A DNA stretch of 64,000 bases from Manihot esculenta (GCF_001659605.2 NC_035161.2:28939691-29003690); one strand, 5' to 3'. Counted from the first letter of the stretch, positions 26,271 to 39,381 are shown. Notes: generated from the letters alone by a model not told the origin. Numbers and translations are program-made.

Positions 26271-26491
26271 TACTTTGAATTTATTAATATAATTTATGTA
26301 TATTTTTTAAAAAATAAAAAAGAAATTAGGTTTGCTGTTGATTTGAATAGTGTAGAATAAATTTAAATATATTTTAAATACCCTAATCCACAAAATAAAA
26401 TTATATTAACAATAAGCAAAAATTTAAAATGAGCACTTTACTGTACCTCAGCAAATAGATTTCTCTAAATTCATCTAATCTATATATAGCA

Positions 26492-28565
26492 TGTAACGAA
26501 CCGGGAACCGGACCGCTACTAGTGCTAGGGTTCAAATTGGCTTAAGGTCGCCGGAACCCATAGCAAGCCTACTATATATTCTGTTATACCTGATATAATC
26601 TCATACATGATCATATGAATAACAAAAACATATTCATCTCATGAACCAAGACTCGACCTGTGCATGCATCATAACTGAAAATATTAAATCCATACTAGAC
26701 CCCTCATCAAATACTTCAGTGTGGTCAATATTACATATGCCTCAAACTCAGTTCAAACATAACTCATACTTAAAACTTTTACATATAAGAATCATGAAAC
26801 ATGGATTACAAGGAAGGAATCCGGACAAAACACAATTCTAATCCACAAACTAATATATGTCTATAGCTATACTATTACAACAGGTTATACCAGCAACTCA
26901 ACCGACTTCTCAAGCTAACTCTGATCCTGCAAACATGGGATTAGGGGAAAAGGGATAAGTTACAAGAGTTTAGTGAGCAGAATATAAAAAAACAGTTCAA
27001 TAAAACATATGATCGTATGAATGCGTCTCTACAGATTCCAATAGTGTCTGGCCCACGACGGGTGCTCCTCAAGACTTCCTCTTAAACATAACATAACATA
27101 TTTATAGTGTCAGGGGTATAAAATAGGTCTCGACCTGGACTTTCTCTTACATATTGCCAGGGGCGTAGAATGAGTCTCGATTTGAACTTCTGTATCCATC
27201 ATAACATATCATAACATACTCGAGAGCTAATAGGTCATTCAATAAATTATGCAGTACATCATATTCGTGAATTCTAATGCAAAACAACCTAATTACATAT
27301 ACATGGCATTCGTGATGCATGAGCATGCTTAAAAAGTTTGAGTTTTTTAAATAATGATTCAGTTTAGTTCTACTTACCTCTGGCTGACGCTCACCTAATA
27401 CTAAAACAGTTATCTTACTGCAAGCCTCTTCAGTCTCCCAAGTCCGATCCTACATAGATGGACTTAAATGAGGGACCAAACATAATTTTTACAATACTTA
27501 AAACAACCCCCCAAGAAACCCCTAAGAACACATAAGAACACACGTAGGAAACGAGCTGGAAAAAGTTGGGTAGGAAACTTTCGGCGGCAGGTTTAGCGGC
27601 CAAAGGTCCCTCACAGATCCAAAGGTCAAAACCTTTGGGGGTAAGTTCGGCAGCCTAAAAACTGCTTCCATAAGCAGGTTCGACGGTTGAATCTTATTTC
27701 GGTAGCCAAACATGGGTTCTTCAGCAAGGCAGAACCCGATTCTGCCATAAATATACAACCACCAAATACTACCAATCTCACATGCAATAACCTATTACAA
27801 CCGTACACACTCAACACGCATAGGGGACATCTAGAGCTAGCCTAATCCTTATAATGCATTATCAACAATACAAGAAGAATGTTTCATTACTCCAAAAATA
27901 GAATTTTAAACTCAAAAACATAAAAGGGGAAAAGACACACTCCTTTGCATGCATTCTCAAAATAGCAACTCCAATAACACATAACTAACATTGAGTTTAA
28001 AAAAAAGATTTTAAATATAACTAACATTGAGTTAAAAAAAAAAGTTTTAGATATAACTAATATTGAGTTAAAAAAAAAAGGTTTTAGAGAAGTCAAACTT
28101 ACCTTTTTGAAGGATCACAAACACAACAACAAAGAGGAGATTTTGGGAAAGGAAAAGAGATGAACTTAAAAGATTCCAAGAGCTAGAACTTTGAAACACT
28201 GCTCAATCTTCAAAATAAAAATAAAAATTCATAAATTCTTTAAGAGTATTGAAAAAGCTCTACAAAAACATCAAGGAGAGTGCATGGAATTATCTCCCCA
28301 AAAATGGAGAAAGAGTTCTCACATTTTTGGGCTGAAGGCCTTTTATAAGTGGTTGGAGGAGCCTCTTTCGGCTGCGAACTTGAAGGTTCAGCGACTGAAC
28401 CTTAAAACATTTATAAAACTCTTTTTTTAACACATTTAAAAATACTTCAAATTTATTTTAAAAAACACTATATTTTACCCTTTTAAGGATTTCAATTTCG
28501 AGATTTTGAATTTCGATGGAGATTTCGTCGAAAAGCGAGAATTCTAATGTTAGCCGGATATTACA
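26492..28565 (-). mobile_element. Old solo LTR related to the Gypsy element at 42328-53724
   Basis: Starts TGTAACGAACCGGGAACC and ends TAGCCGGATATTACA, the same termini as the 2.3-kb LTRs further right. Shared inner landmarks include CCATAGCAAGCCTA, CTACTTACCTCTGGCTGAC and the CCGAAAG-like region near 27570-27740. It is about 2.07 kb and strongly diverged. The flanks TAGCA (26487-26491) and TAACA (28566-28570) look like a 5-bp target duplication with one change. No internal domain remains, so it arose by LTR-LTR recombination. The strand follows the orientation of the full element. Confidence 0.82.
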
Positions 28566-28570
28566 TAACA

Positions 28571-29259
28571 TGTTAAAATGAAAAAATCTAATGAAAAAGG
28601 CATATAAAAATTAGAGAAATTCACAACTCAAATAAAAAAAAGGCTTTACTACACACCACACTTAAAAGATCAAACTCTTACAAAAGCTAGAAATTCTATT
28701 ACCAAATTAATAAAACTACTAAAAAATTATAAATTTTTTGAAAAAATATTAATAATGAAATTTTTAGTAATGGATTTAAATCCGTTATCATATTGAAGGT
28801 GTTACTAACCGATTTTTATGAGATTAGTATACTAATATGGAAAGTTCTTATTTATTAGGAGCTTTTTGAAATACATTTGAGAGTAGGGACATAAATTGGA
28901 TTAATTTTGAGAGAACAAGCTTGAATGGAATTGTTGCAGAGAAGGACAGTTGTACTGGGAGTAAGATTGAACTGGTTGTGGGCATAAGGGATGTTTGGAA
29001 CAATATTCTTGCAAATGAAAGTTAATGGGAAGAGGACGGAATGGCTTCTTAAAATACCAATTAAACCATCCAAACTAATCATCACATATGCATACAATCA
29101 AAGTTAATTCCATATATACCATTTAGATTTGAATAAAAAAAAAGAAAAATTCCATAATCCAATATTTCTTACAATTAAATAATGGAATAAAGAAAGAAAG
29201 AATAACATATTTTTTTCTATGGCAATTAATGTAATATACAGAAAGTTTTGTTTTCCTTA
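28571..29259. other. 3' flank of polygalacturonase copy 3
   Basis: No gene is supported. From about 28700 on, the sequence parallels 33600-34744 downstream of copy 4 (for example TTTTTGAAATACATTTG, GAATAAGCTTGAATG-like blocks), with indels. Confidence 0.5.
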
Positions 29260-30707
29260 TCACAAACAATTATCAGGTTTAACAAGGCCAATTCTCTTCC
29301 CCACCACATTTACACAAGATGATTGAGCTGCTTGATTTGAGTAGGTTAGATTTACATTCTGTAATCTGATCGCACTGCAGGGATTTTTCGAGCTGCAATC
29401 AAATTTTATAGCAATCGGCGTAGCTGACGTTCCTCTAATTCCTTGATATATTACATCATTTACTTTTACGCCTGATACCTATAGACATAATAAGAGCAAA
29501 TTTATTAATTAACAAAGAAAACACTATTTTATTAACAGTTTATGAAAATTTTTTTAGTTATTTACCTTGTTGGGGCAATTTAAATTGTGAGGACAGTAAT
29601 TCTGATCAATGATAATAGGATTTTGAACATTATGCATAATTGCATCTAAGAATCGAACTCTTTGAACAAATCCGTTGCTTGGTCTAGCCCATGACTTGAT
29701 TCTAAATCCGTTTTGAGTGTTTATAAATATTGTCCTTTTGACGGTAACATTTTGAACCCCTTCTTCTTCTGCATCCTTGGCTAGGCTTCCAATGCTGAAA
29801 ATAATAAGAAATAAGATTAATTATAGGATAGAGAATATATAATACATATTATCAAGAATTAATATGATATAACTGACCTAATGCCATGACCAGGGCCACA
29901 TTTAACTCCTTCAACCCATAAGTTTTTAGTTCCAGGGCCAATAGAGATGCAATCATCTCCTGTTTTAATGGAAGAGTTTATAATCTCAACATTGGTGGAT
30001 AATTGGACATGGATACCATCTGTGTTTGGACTGTCTCCGGCAGCTATCACTTTGATCCCTTCAACTTTCACATTTTGGCATCCATTGATAACAATGTGAA
30101 ACATCTGGCTGTTTAGTGACAATAAGCCATTGATGTTTATGTTGTTGGAGTTGGTAAAGCTCAGTGTCTGCAAAAAACAACTGCTAATTAATCTAATCTA
30201 ATGACAATAAAATCTTAGGTTAATTTACAAAATAAAGAAAAGGATTTTGTGCTGTAGTACCGTAGCACCATTTGGGCAGTTACTTCCTTTGGCTTTGCAA
30301 GCCCACAAGGGTGACCCTTTAGCATCAAGCGCCCCACCAACAATGGAAACGCCGGCCACTCCTTCGAAGCTAAACCAGTTGGCAGCTTGACCCAGAATAT
30401 GATAATCTGCTGGAGCTACCAGCGTCCCATCAATCCGAATGGTGATATCAGAACTTTTGCAGGCACCTCTAAAGATCATAGGGCCAAGCAAATACCTTCC
30501 TTTAGGAACGTAAATCATGGTTGAGCCTGTAGAGCTACAAGCTGCAGCCCATGCATCGAGGAAGGGCTTGGTTGAATCGGTTACTCCATTTGGTTTGGCT
30601 CCATAAAATAAGACGTTAAAGTTTGTTGCGGCAAATGATGAGTTGACATGCAAGGCAAAGAAAATGAAGAAGAAGAAGAAGAAGAAGAAGAAAAGTGATC
30701 CTGCCAT
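29260..30707 (-). CDS. Polygalacturonase copy 3 (GH28), intact, mosaic gene
   Basis: Four exons: 30707-30261, 30167-29878, 29794-29566 and 29478-29260, giving 394 aa. The signal peptide carries a long run of Phe (a GAA/TTC repeat in the gene). NTDG (about 197-200), GDDC (about 220-221), GPGHGIS (His about 243) and RIK (about 277-279) are all present, so activity is expected. The promoter and first part of exon 1 match copy 1 almost exactly, while the rest of exon 1 and exons 2-4 match copy 4. The protein encoded by exon 2 is identical to that of copy 4. It thus looks like a recombinant of the two neighbours. Confidence 0.93.
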
Positions 30708-31200
30708 GTTAATTTACTGGATCAAGAAACAGCGGAAGGAGAGAAGCTAATGTATAACTGTGGTAGTTATGAGTTAAGACTTGTGAGAGCAATTCGTAGT
30801 GGGAAGTTGGAAAAATGATGATGAGTTAGCTCTGTGGTGGGGAAGTTATTTATAAGTAGAAGATTCCTTAAGAGCAACTGTTGCAGATAAAGAAGACAGT
30901 CTAACGGTTAACTAAGAGAGCTTTTTTAATTCGAAAATGGAAATCCAAAGAAAGCTGCGCCTGCAGTACATGTATTGCTTCCTCCATTTGCAATTCTGAT
31001 AGACCATTGCAGAGAAGTCAATTTCATTTGCCTCCGGCCACCACTTCTCATTGCTTAATTAGCTTGCAATTAATGGAATAATGAATTTATCAACATTATC
31101 TTAATAGTCAATGGAGGAATGTTGAATATTAAAGAGGGCTGTTAACGTGACAATGAATCAATGCATGCAGAGTTCTTTAGATCCATGTAAGAAGCCCCCT
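30708..31200. repeat. Copy-1-type upstream region of copy 3
   Basis: Near-identical to 20647-21120. It ends where a copy-2-type upstream block (31205-31366) begins. Confidence 0.85.
30847..30854 (-). promoter_or_regulatory. TATA box of polygalacturonase copy 3
   Basis: TATAAATA on the minus strand about 140 bp upstream of the start codon, in a promoter of copy-1 type. Confidence 0.6.
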
Positions 31201-31204
31201 AGCT

Positions 31205-31366
31205 TCCAAAGAAAGCTGCGCCAGAAACAAATAGCTCCTCAAATGCACGTATTGCTTCATTTGCAATTTCTTTTGAATTCGGTTGTAGACAACTGATTTT
31301 TATATGAACAGCATTTTGTCCGTATAGGAATTTTGAATTAAATAGCTTGCAAAATTAATGGAACAG
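31205..31366. repeat. Copy-2-type upstream block behind copy 3
   Basis: Near-identical to 23979-24140. Its abutment to the copy-1-type block marks a recombination joint near 31200. Confidence 0.85.
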
Positions 31367-32049
31367 TGAATTTATTAATAATCTAGCTTTCGTTTTCATA
31401 TCATTAGATAATTTTTGTATATTCTTTTAAAATCTGACTAATATATTTACTATTTAATGTTTTTTTTTAAATTGTTGTTAAAAAAGGTAATTTTATTAAA
31501 TATATTAATTATAAAATATTAAAAAATAATTTAAAATAATATATAATAACCATGTTTGAACATACAATCGCTCTGCCACACGCTACAGCTCGAAAATCCG
31601 AACTCATAGAAAAGCTGTAAGTCTTCAACTCTAGCCCAATCCTTTGCCAAGAAATCAGTTAAAAGGATTTGCTGCTTCCCGGTTGAAGGGAAGCATAGCA
31701 CATTACTTTTTAAACTAATTTTATAATTAATAATTTTTTTATTTTAATTTTTTCTAAATAAACACCCTATTTTCTTTTATCCAAACTTTTTTTTTTCTCT
31801 TTTCTCTCTATTTTTTTTATTTGTTCTCATTTTATTTTACTCTCCCCTAATTATTTATCTTTTTCGAATAATTTGCTCTTTTTCCTATCATTTTATATCA
31901 TTTCTCTCATTTTCTCCTTCTTATTTTTCTATTTTCTTCACATTATTTTTTAAAATTTTTTATTCTCTCTCATTTTCTTCCACTATTTTTAAAGAAATCT
32001 CCCAGAGATAATTTTGTATAAAATTTTTAAAAATTTCATTAAAACAGTT

Positions 32050-32640
32050 AATCAACTTATTTTAGTAAATTATAAAAACTAAATAAATATATAACTATAA
32101 GAACTAAATAATATAAATAATTTAAGGTAATTAACAGTTTTTTTAATAAAAAGACTAAAAATTTGAATTTTATAAAATACTGGAATATTTTAATTAAGTG
32201 ATTTTGGAATTGGGGTGATCTAATAAGTTTAATAAAAACTCATGGATTAAATAGCAATTTAATCTTAATTTTATCACAAATATTGCCATAAAATTAAAAT
32301 AGTAAAATTAATATTTTAATAAAAAATATAGTAAAAAATATTAGTGTTTAACAGATTTTTTTTTTTAAAAAAAATAGTAACGAATTATCAATGAATATGA
32401 AATTTATTTGTAAAATTACTAATAAAATTAATATCCGATATTTAATTTTTTTTTATTTTTAATTTTTACTAGTAATGGATTTTTTAATTTCATTCATAAT
32501 CCATTACAAACTATTAACGAATTATAAATTCATGCATTACTAATTGGATTAATATACTAATCTAGAAAATTTTTGTAGTTATTTATTAGACAATTTTTGA
32601 AATGCATTTGGGAGTATTAAAGAGAATTTTTGTAGTGATT
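32050..32640. repeat. Direct repeat, left member
   Basis: Shares blocks such as AATCAACTTATTTTA, AATATAAATAATTTAA, TAATTAAGTGATTTTG-like and TTTAGAAAATTTTTGTAG with 33285-33850 in the same order. Confidence 0.55.
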
Positions 32641-32834
32641 TATTAGACACTTTTTGAAATGATTTATTAGAAAATTAAATTTTTATAGTGATTTATTAGA
32701 AAATTTTTGTGGTTGATTTCTCAATTAAAACATACATATTGATGATATGAGATCTAGAAAATAGAGTTTTACAATGAGTTCTGTAAAACTGAAAAAGCTT
32801 AGATTTAGAGGAGAGTATTTCTCCTTTTATATAT

Positions 32835-33240
32835 TTTCTTTTATCTGCTAGTGACGTGTTAACAGAACGTGTATCATTGGACCATCTGTCCCTGCTACGT
32901 TGATACGGACGTACGAGAGAATCAGATCTCTATTCCATGCGTAACGACTCCTGATTCTCTCCGGGTGCGCATGCGGATGGTCCTACAAGGTGAAGGGGCT
33001 GAACTCCTTCCTGGTTCTGAACTGGGCCGGAGGATGAGGTTACAATTAGGGCCAGAAGGAATTTATCCATTGGGCTAGAAGAACAGGCTGACCTGTTTTA
33101 AGAACTGATTGGAGCCCGGTCTTTGAACAGAATGGACTGGACCTGGTTCTTGGAAGGGGTCTAGAAGCCTTCAGATTATGAGTTATTCCAACGGGTCTGG
33201 CCTTGGACCGGAATGAAGGAACCAGCGGTCATCACATATA
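32835..33240. repeat. GC-rich island of unknown origin
   Basis: A sharply bounded GC-rich stretch in AT-rich DNA. It shares short motifs (GCGCATGCGGAT, GACTGGACC/GGACTGGACT, AGCGGTCATCACA/GGCGGTTAT) with the GC-rich core at 18770-19050. It may be an LTR or a captured fragment; no coding frame is convincing. Confidence 0.35.
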
Positions 33241-33284
33241 TTTTGTAAAATCAAACTATTTAATCCTTTTTATTAAAGAGACTG

Positions 33285-33850
33285 TTAATCAACTTATTTT
33301 AATAAATTTTAAGAATTAAATAAACTAAACAATATAAATAATTTAAAATAATTAATAATTTTTTTAATAAAATGATTAAAGGGTTAGATTTTATAAAATA
33401 TAGTGACGTTTTAATTGAGTGATTTTGAAATAGAGATAAATTAATAAGTTTTGTAAAAATTTAGGGATTAAATAATAATTTATTCTTAATTTTTTTTAAA
33501 ATGGAATTTACTCTTATTTTATCATAAATATTTTCATAAAAAATAATAAAATTAATATTTTAATAAAAAAATAAAAAAATTGTGTTTTAACAGATTTTTT
33601 TTAAAAAAATCATTAACAAATTACTAAAATTACTAATAACTTTAATATTTGATATTTTAATTTTTTTAATTTTTCCCACATTAATAATAAATTTTTGAAT
33701 TTCGTTCATCATCTATGATGAAATTATTAACAAATTATAAATTTATTGGTAAAGAATTTAAATTCGTTATTAAAAGCGTTGCTAATTGGAATAATGTACT
33801 AATTTAGAAAATTTTTGTAGTGATTTATTAGGCACTTTTTGAAATGCATT
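33285..33850. repeat. Direct repeat, right member
   Basis: Partner of 32050-32640. Confidence 0.55.
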
Positions 33851-34744
33851 TGGCCATCAATAGGATTAGTTTTGAGAGAATAAGCTTGAATGAAACACAA
33901 TTGTCATGGGAATTAGGTTGAACAGGTTGTGGGCGTAAGGGATATGCGGAACATTCTTGCAACTGAAGAAATACTTTTACGCTATCCTGCGCATATAGGA
34001 CCTGTTTTTGGGTTATTATTGCAGGTAACAGTTATACAAAATTCTTATTTAAATTTAATTAAATAATTAAATAGGTTAAAAAATTATTAATATAAATTAT
34101 ATAATTATGATTAGTTAAGTAAATTAACTAAAAATAATAATAAAAAGAGAAGAGAAGGAAAAAATTGGTTAATTGAAGGAAAATAATTAAGAAAATATTT
34201 AATTTTATATATATATCCTTTATAGTAAAAATGAATCACACTTCAATTTTGAAAAAATAATGATTTTATAAACTCTTTACAAATAATTAATTAAATAGAG
34301 TAAATATTTATCGATTGATATTGATCCATCCAATTTATTATTATTTTTTTCATTTTATTACAAGTTACATATATTTGCTATTCACCATATATAGATCATA
34401 TAGATTTAATCAATGAAATGTGAAATTAAATCGAAAATATAAGATTTGAATTGAAAATATTTTAATATATTTATAATTTATTCTATAAATTTTCGAATCG
34501 ATTTGTAAAAAATAAATTCCAATTATAAGATTTCTAAAAATTATAAAAAATACCAATTAAAGCATCCGAATTAATCATCCACATATCCACATAATAAAAA
34601 AATAATTCCATATACACCACGTAGATTTGAATAAAAAGAAAGTTCTATAATCCAATATTTCTTACAATTAATGGAATAAAAAAATAAAGAATAATATCTT
34701 TTCTCTATGGCAATTATAATATACAGAAAGTTTTGTTTTCCTTA

Positions 34745-36180
34745 TCACAAACAATTATCAGGTTTAACAAGCCCAATTGTCTTCCCCACCACATTTACAC
34801 AAGATGATTGAGCTGCTTGATTTGAGTAGGTTAGATTTACATTCTGTAATCTGATCGCACTGCACGGATTTTTTGGACTGCAATCAAATTTTATAGCAAC
34901 TGATGTAGCTGACGTTCCTCTAATACCTTGATATATTATATCGTTTATTTTTACGCCTGATACCTATAGATATAATAAGAGCAAATTCATTAATTAACAA
35001 AGAACACATTATTTAATTAATGGTTTATGAGATTTTTTTTAGTTATTTACCTTGTTGGGACAATTTAAATTGTGAGGACAGTAATTCTGATCAATGATAA
35101 TAGGATTTTGGACATTGTGCATAATTGCATCTAAGAATCGAACTCTTTGAACAAATCCATTGCTTGGTCTAGCCCATGACTTGATTCTAAATCCGTTTTG
35201 AGTGTTTATAAATATTGTTCTTTTGACGGTAATATTTTGAACCCCTTCTTCTTCTGCATCCTTGGCTAGGCTTCCAATGCTGAAAATAATAAGAAATAAG
35301 ATTAATTATAGGATAGAGAATATATAATACATATTATCAAGAATTAATATGATATAACTGACCTAATGCCATGACCAGGGCCACATTTAACTCCTTCAAC
35401 CCATAAGTTTTTAGTTCCAGGGCCAATAGAGATGCAATCATCTCCTGTTTTAATGGAAGAGTTTATAATCTCAACATTGGTGGATAATTGGACATGGATA
35501 CCATCTGTGTTTGGACTGTCTCCGGCAGCTATCACTTTGATCCCTTCAACTTTCACATTTTGGCATCCATTGATAACAATGTGAAACATCTGGCTGTTTA
35601 GTGACAATAAGCCATTGATGTTTATGTTGTTTGAGTTGGTAAAGCTCAGTGTCTGCAAAAAACAACTGCTAATTAATCTAATCTAATGACAATAAAATCT
35701 TAGGTTAATTTACAAAATAAAGAAAAGGATTTTGTGCTGTAGTACCGTAGCACCATTTGGGCAGTTGCTGCCTTTGGCTTTGCAAGCCCACAAGGGTGAC
35801 CCTTTAGCATCAAGCGCCCCACCAACAATGGAAACGCCGGCAACTCCTTCGAAGCTAAGCCAGTTGGCAGCTTGACCCAGAATATGATAATCTCCTGGAG
35901 CTACCAGCGTCCCATCAATCCGAATGGTGATATCAGAACTTTTGCAGGCACCTCTAAAGATGATAGGGCCAAGCAAATACCTTCCATTGGGTACGTAAAT
36001 CATGGTTGAGCCTACAGAGCTACAAGCTGCAGCCCATGCATCGAGGAAGGCCTTTGTTGAATCGGTTGCCCCATTTGGCTTGGCTCCATAACTTAAGACG
36101 TTAAAGGTTGATCTGGCGAATGAAGAGTTGATATGCAAGGCAAAAGAGACGAAGAACATGAAGATAACTAATCTAGCCAT
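34745..36180 (-). CDS. Polygalacturonase copy 4 (GH28), intact
   Basis: Four exons: 36180-35746, 35652-35363, 35279-35051 and 34963-34745, giving 390 aa. The signal peptide (MARLVIFMFFVSFALHINSSFA) region differs from the other copies. The mature part starts [14 protein letters not shown] and carries NTDG (193-196), GDDC (Asp pair 216-217), GPGHGIS (His 239) and RIK (273-275). All residues needed for pectate hydrolysis are in place. The C terminus ends [13 protein letters not shown]. Exon 2 and the following intron are almost identical to copy 3 at a constant offset of 5,485 bp. This is the first gene of the cluster in transcription order and has its own distinct promoter. Confidence 0.94.
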
Positions 36181-37912
36181 GTTAATTTGCTGAAATGAGA
36201 AGATTTAAAGAAAGGAAGTTAAAGAGGAGCTAATAAGAGGGTGGTGGTTACGAGAATAGTAGTGGTAAGTTGAAAGTGAGTTCGATGGGGGAAGTTGAAG
36301 GAGGTTCAGTGCTTAAATAGATGGTGGTTATAGAGATAAGGAGGAAAAAAGTAGGGCTTAAGGTAGCTAATTGAAAAAATGGAAATCAAGTGAAAGAAAG
36401 CTGCGGCGGAGAGCAGATACGAACACAAAGAGCTGCTACGCGTACAAGTATGATGGATTGCTTGCTTTCTAATTAAAATTACGGCTTCACTATACGTGAT
36501 GAAGAGCATTTGGACTGGCCATCAACTGGATACGTAATCTTTGGGTTTAATTAAACATTTTTTTTAAATCATGATTATCCTTTTTGGCAACTGTTAACGT
36601 TATTCACTTTATAAATTTATTTTATTGCTTAACAAAGAAAAAATTAAAAAACTATCAACGTGAGTCGTCACAATTAATCAGCTTGCTGCTGACTGCTGTT
36701 TAACCTATATGTGAATGAAACCGTATGGGCATGCGGAGGGGTCGGGGAAACACTGACTTCAACAACTGATCAAGAGCGGCTGTGTTCTTCTTGCAAGGTT
36801 GGAGTACTAGGCAGCCCAAGAACGAGCTGGAGGAAGCTCTCAATAAACAACATCATTGTATCAAGGTTAATCGTCTGAACAAATTAAATATTTGCTTAAT
36901 TTTGTATTTTATAATTTAAATGGTTAAATTTTTAATAAATTGTCAAATCATTTATATTAATTAATTTTAAAAGTTAAAATTAAAGGTAAATAACTTAATT
37001 ATTAAATATTTTATCTACATTTTTCATAGTAAAAACTTTTATTTTATATCAATAATTATAAATATTTTATATCAGACATATTGTTTAATTGAGAATAATA
37101 GTATATATCAATTAAATATAATTAATATTTTTTTATATATAAAATTAATTTATAATTAAAAAATAATAAAATATTACATTTAATATATCATCTCAACTTT
37201 CATGTAGATTAAAATTATATTTGAATTTAAATGTTAGGTTAATTTATTTAAGATTTAAAAATTTAAATTAAAATACAAAATATTAAAATTTTTTCATCGA
37301 TTGACCGTAATCATTGTAACATTCCGAATTTAGAAATAATAGTTTTCTATATATATATATTATAAAATGAAAATATAATTTATAAAAGATTTGGGGAGAA
37401 AAATTTAATTTCAAGTTAGATTCTTAAGTATGTTGTAAAAGTTATGGGTGGAAAATTATATTTAGCATATATAATAATAGGTATATTATATAATAAATAT
37501 TTATTACAAATGATTTTTATTGCATAAAATAGCATATATAAGTCTTATTATATTAAAGTATTTCATTAAAATTTATATTTAACATCATTGCAACTTATTT
37601 GGATATTATTCAAATTTTACTTTTATTAATAATATTAAATAAAATAAAATGATTTATTTTGCTTTATATTTTAAATTTTTATTAATCTATGATATACATA
37701 TAAAAAAATAAAAATGAGGGGTAAATATTTTATTAAAAGGAATATTTTATTAAAAAACTAGTGAATTTACCAAACTATAATCAAATTCAGTTCTGTTGCA
37801 ATTCGGTTCTAGACCTTCAAGTAAGTACAAAGAGAAGAGAGACCCATTTCTGAGGCCGAAGATAACTTGATCAAACAGAGTCCATGAACTGATACCTCCA
37901 TCTACAGAAACA
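36181..37912. other. Spacer with the divergent promoters of polygalacturonase copy 4 and LIL3
   Basis: The left end is the copy 4 promoter and the right end the LIL3 promoter. The middle (36900-37740) is extremely AT-rich with no visible gene. Confidence 0.45.
36312..36319 (-). promoter_or_regulatory. Probable TATA box of polygalacturonase copy 4
   Basis: The minus strand reads CTATTTAAGC about 135 bp before the ATG, the same spacing as in the sister genes. Confidence 0.45.
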
Positions 37913-39381
37913 ATGTCTATTTCAATGGCCTTGTTCTCTCCTCCTCCGCCTACCCACCTCCTACGATTCCTCTCCTCCAAACCCAATTTCACTCATAAGC
38001 CCACTCTCTTTCTCGGACCCAAAATTCCTTTCATTCTCCTCTCCCTTCCAAAATCCTCCACTGACAATGGTGCTGGAATTTCAGCTGCTGTAGAAGAACT
38101 AAAACCGGAGGAAAATGTTGCTCAGAATTCTGGATCTGCTGCGGAGGCTGAAGAGACCTCTTTGCCTCCCAAAGTTGCTGTGGCTGATGCTGATGTGAAG
38201 CTGGATAGTAAATTTGTGGAACCCAGATGGATTGGAGGTACTTGGGACTTGAAGCAGTTTCAGAAAGATGGGAAAACTGATTGGGATGCTGTAATTGATG
38301 CAGGTGAGGTGCTGGGTTTTGATTATTTATCTGCTCCACAATTACTCTCTATTATTGCTCTTCTTCTAAACAAAAAAAATTATTTTGTTGATTGTGTTTG
38401 GATGATATGGGTAGAATTTGAGAGTGCAATGATTTGAAGGAAGGTAATAATAGCTGAAAATTTTGATCCCAAATGGTATAGTAAATCGAAATTAGATATC
38501 ATCATTTATGCTTAATCGATTGGGGGTGCAAATTAGCTTGAACATTTGGGTTTATATTTTGGTGCAGTAACATCAGAATTGACCACTATCAATTCGTGGA
38601 TTGGGAATGAGAGGGAAGGGAATAGGATGAGTTCAAAGTATGTTTCGATTAGCCAATAGACACATAACATGCAATTTCTATAGTAACTATCACATTAGAC
38701 CTAATTTAGGCAGACATGTACTTCGCTGTACTTTTACTTAAAAATCAACCCACTTGGGTCCAAGCTTGAGCAAATTATCCAATTTCAAGCATTGAATAGG
38801 GACATCATTTTTTCTGTTTCTTTGATATGGATTTTCTTTTACTGCTCCTGATTAGACTTGTTGGTTTCTCATTAATTTCGTTAATGATCTTTTCCAGAGG
38901 TTAGGAGGAGAAAATGGCTCGAGGAAAATCCAGAATCATCCAGCAACGATGACCCTGTAGTTTTTGACACCTCAATCATTCCATGGTGGGCTTGGATAAA
39001 AAGATCCCATCTACCTGAAGCAGAACTACTTAATGGTTTGTTAATATCTCTTCCTTTGCAATCTGAATCAAATATCTGCCTTTCTGGCACATTGGCTTTT
39101 AACTAACGCAGTTTTATGACTTCTGCACAGGCCGGGCTGCGATGATTGGATTCTTTATGGCCTACTTTGTAGATAGTTTAACTGGTATTGGTCTAGTTGA
39201 TCAAACGAACAACTTCTTCTGCAAGAGTTTATTGTTCATGGCTGTGGCAGGAGTACTTCTAATCCGAAAGAATGAGGACATAGAAACTCTAAAAAAGTTG
39301 CTAGAGGAGACAACCTTTTATGACAAGCAATGGCAAGCAACCTGGCAGGATGAGATCCCTAGTAGTTCCAAAACAGAGTAG
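37913..39381 (+). CDS. LIL3: LIL3, light-harvesting-complex-like protein 3, chloroplastic
   Basis: Three exons, 37913-38303, 38898-39035 and 39131-39381, join by GT-AG introns to 259 aa. A Ser/Pro-rich transit peptide is followed by an acidic linker, the conserved block [20 protein letters not shown] and [12 protein letters not shown]. The LHC-type helix follows, with the chlorophyll-binding motif [20 protein letters not shown] (N176, R178). A second hydrophobic helix precedes the tail [23 protein letters not shown]3 anchors geranylgeranyl reductase and protochlorophyllide oxidoreductase in the thylakoid for chlorophyll and tocopherol synthesis (family knowledge). The size equals Arabidopsis LIL3:1 (about 262 aa). 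ATG 37913 is the first in frame; 37925 is an alternative. Confidence 0.95.

Larger units (their letters stand above)
31367..34744. other. AT-rich spacer between polygalacturonase copies 3 and 4 with repeats
   Basis: No gene is supported. It holds two related AT-rich blocks in direct orientation (about 32050-32640 and 33285-33850), a GC-rich island between them (about 32835-33240), and from about 33600 the duplicate of the copy 3 downstream flank. Confidence 0.5.

Noticed and set aside
28191..28430. 79-codon frame in the solo LTR
   Set aside because: Lies within LTR sequence homologous to the non-coding LTR of the full Gypsy element.
32869..33078. 69-codon frame in the GC-rich island
   Set aside because: Short, no domain seen, and the region looks like a repeat fragment.
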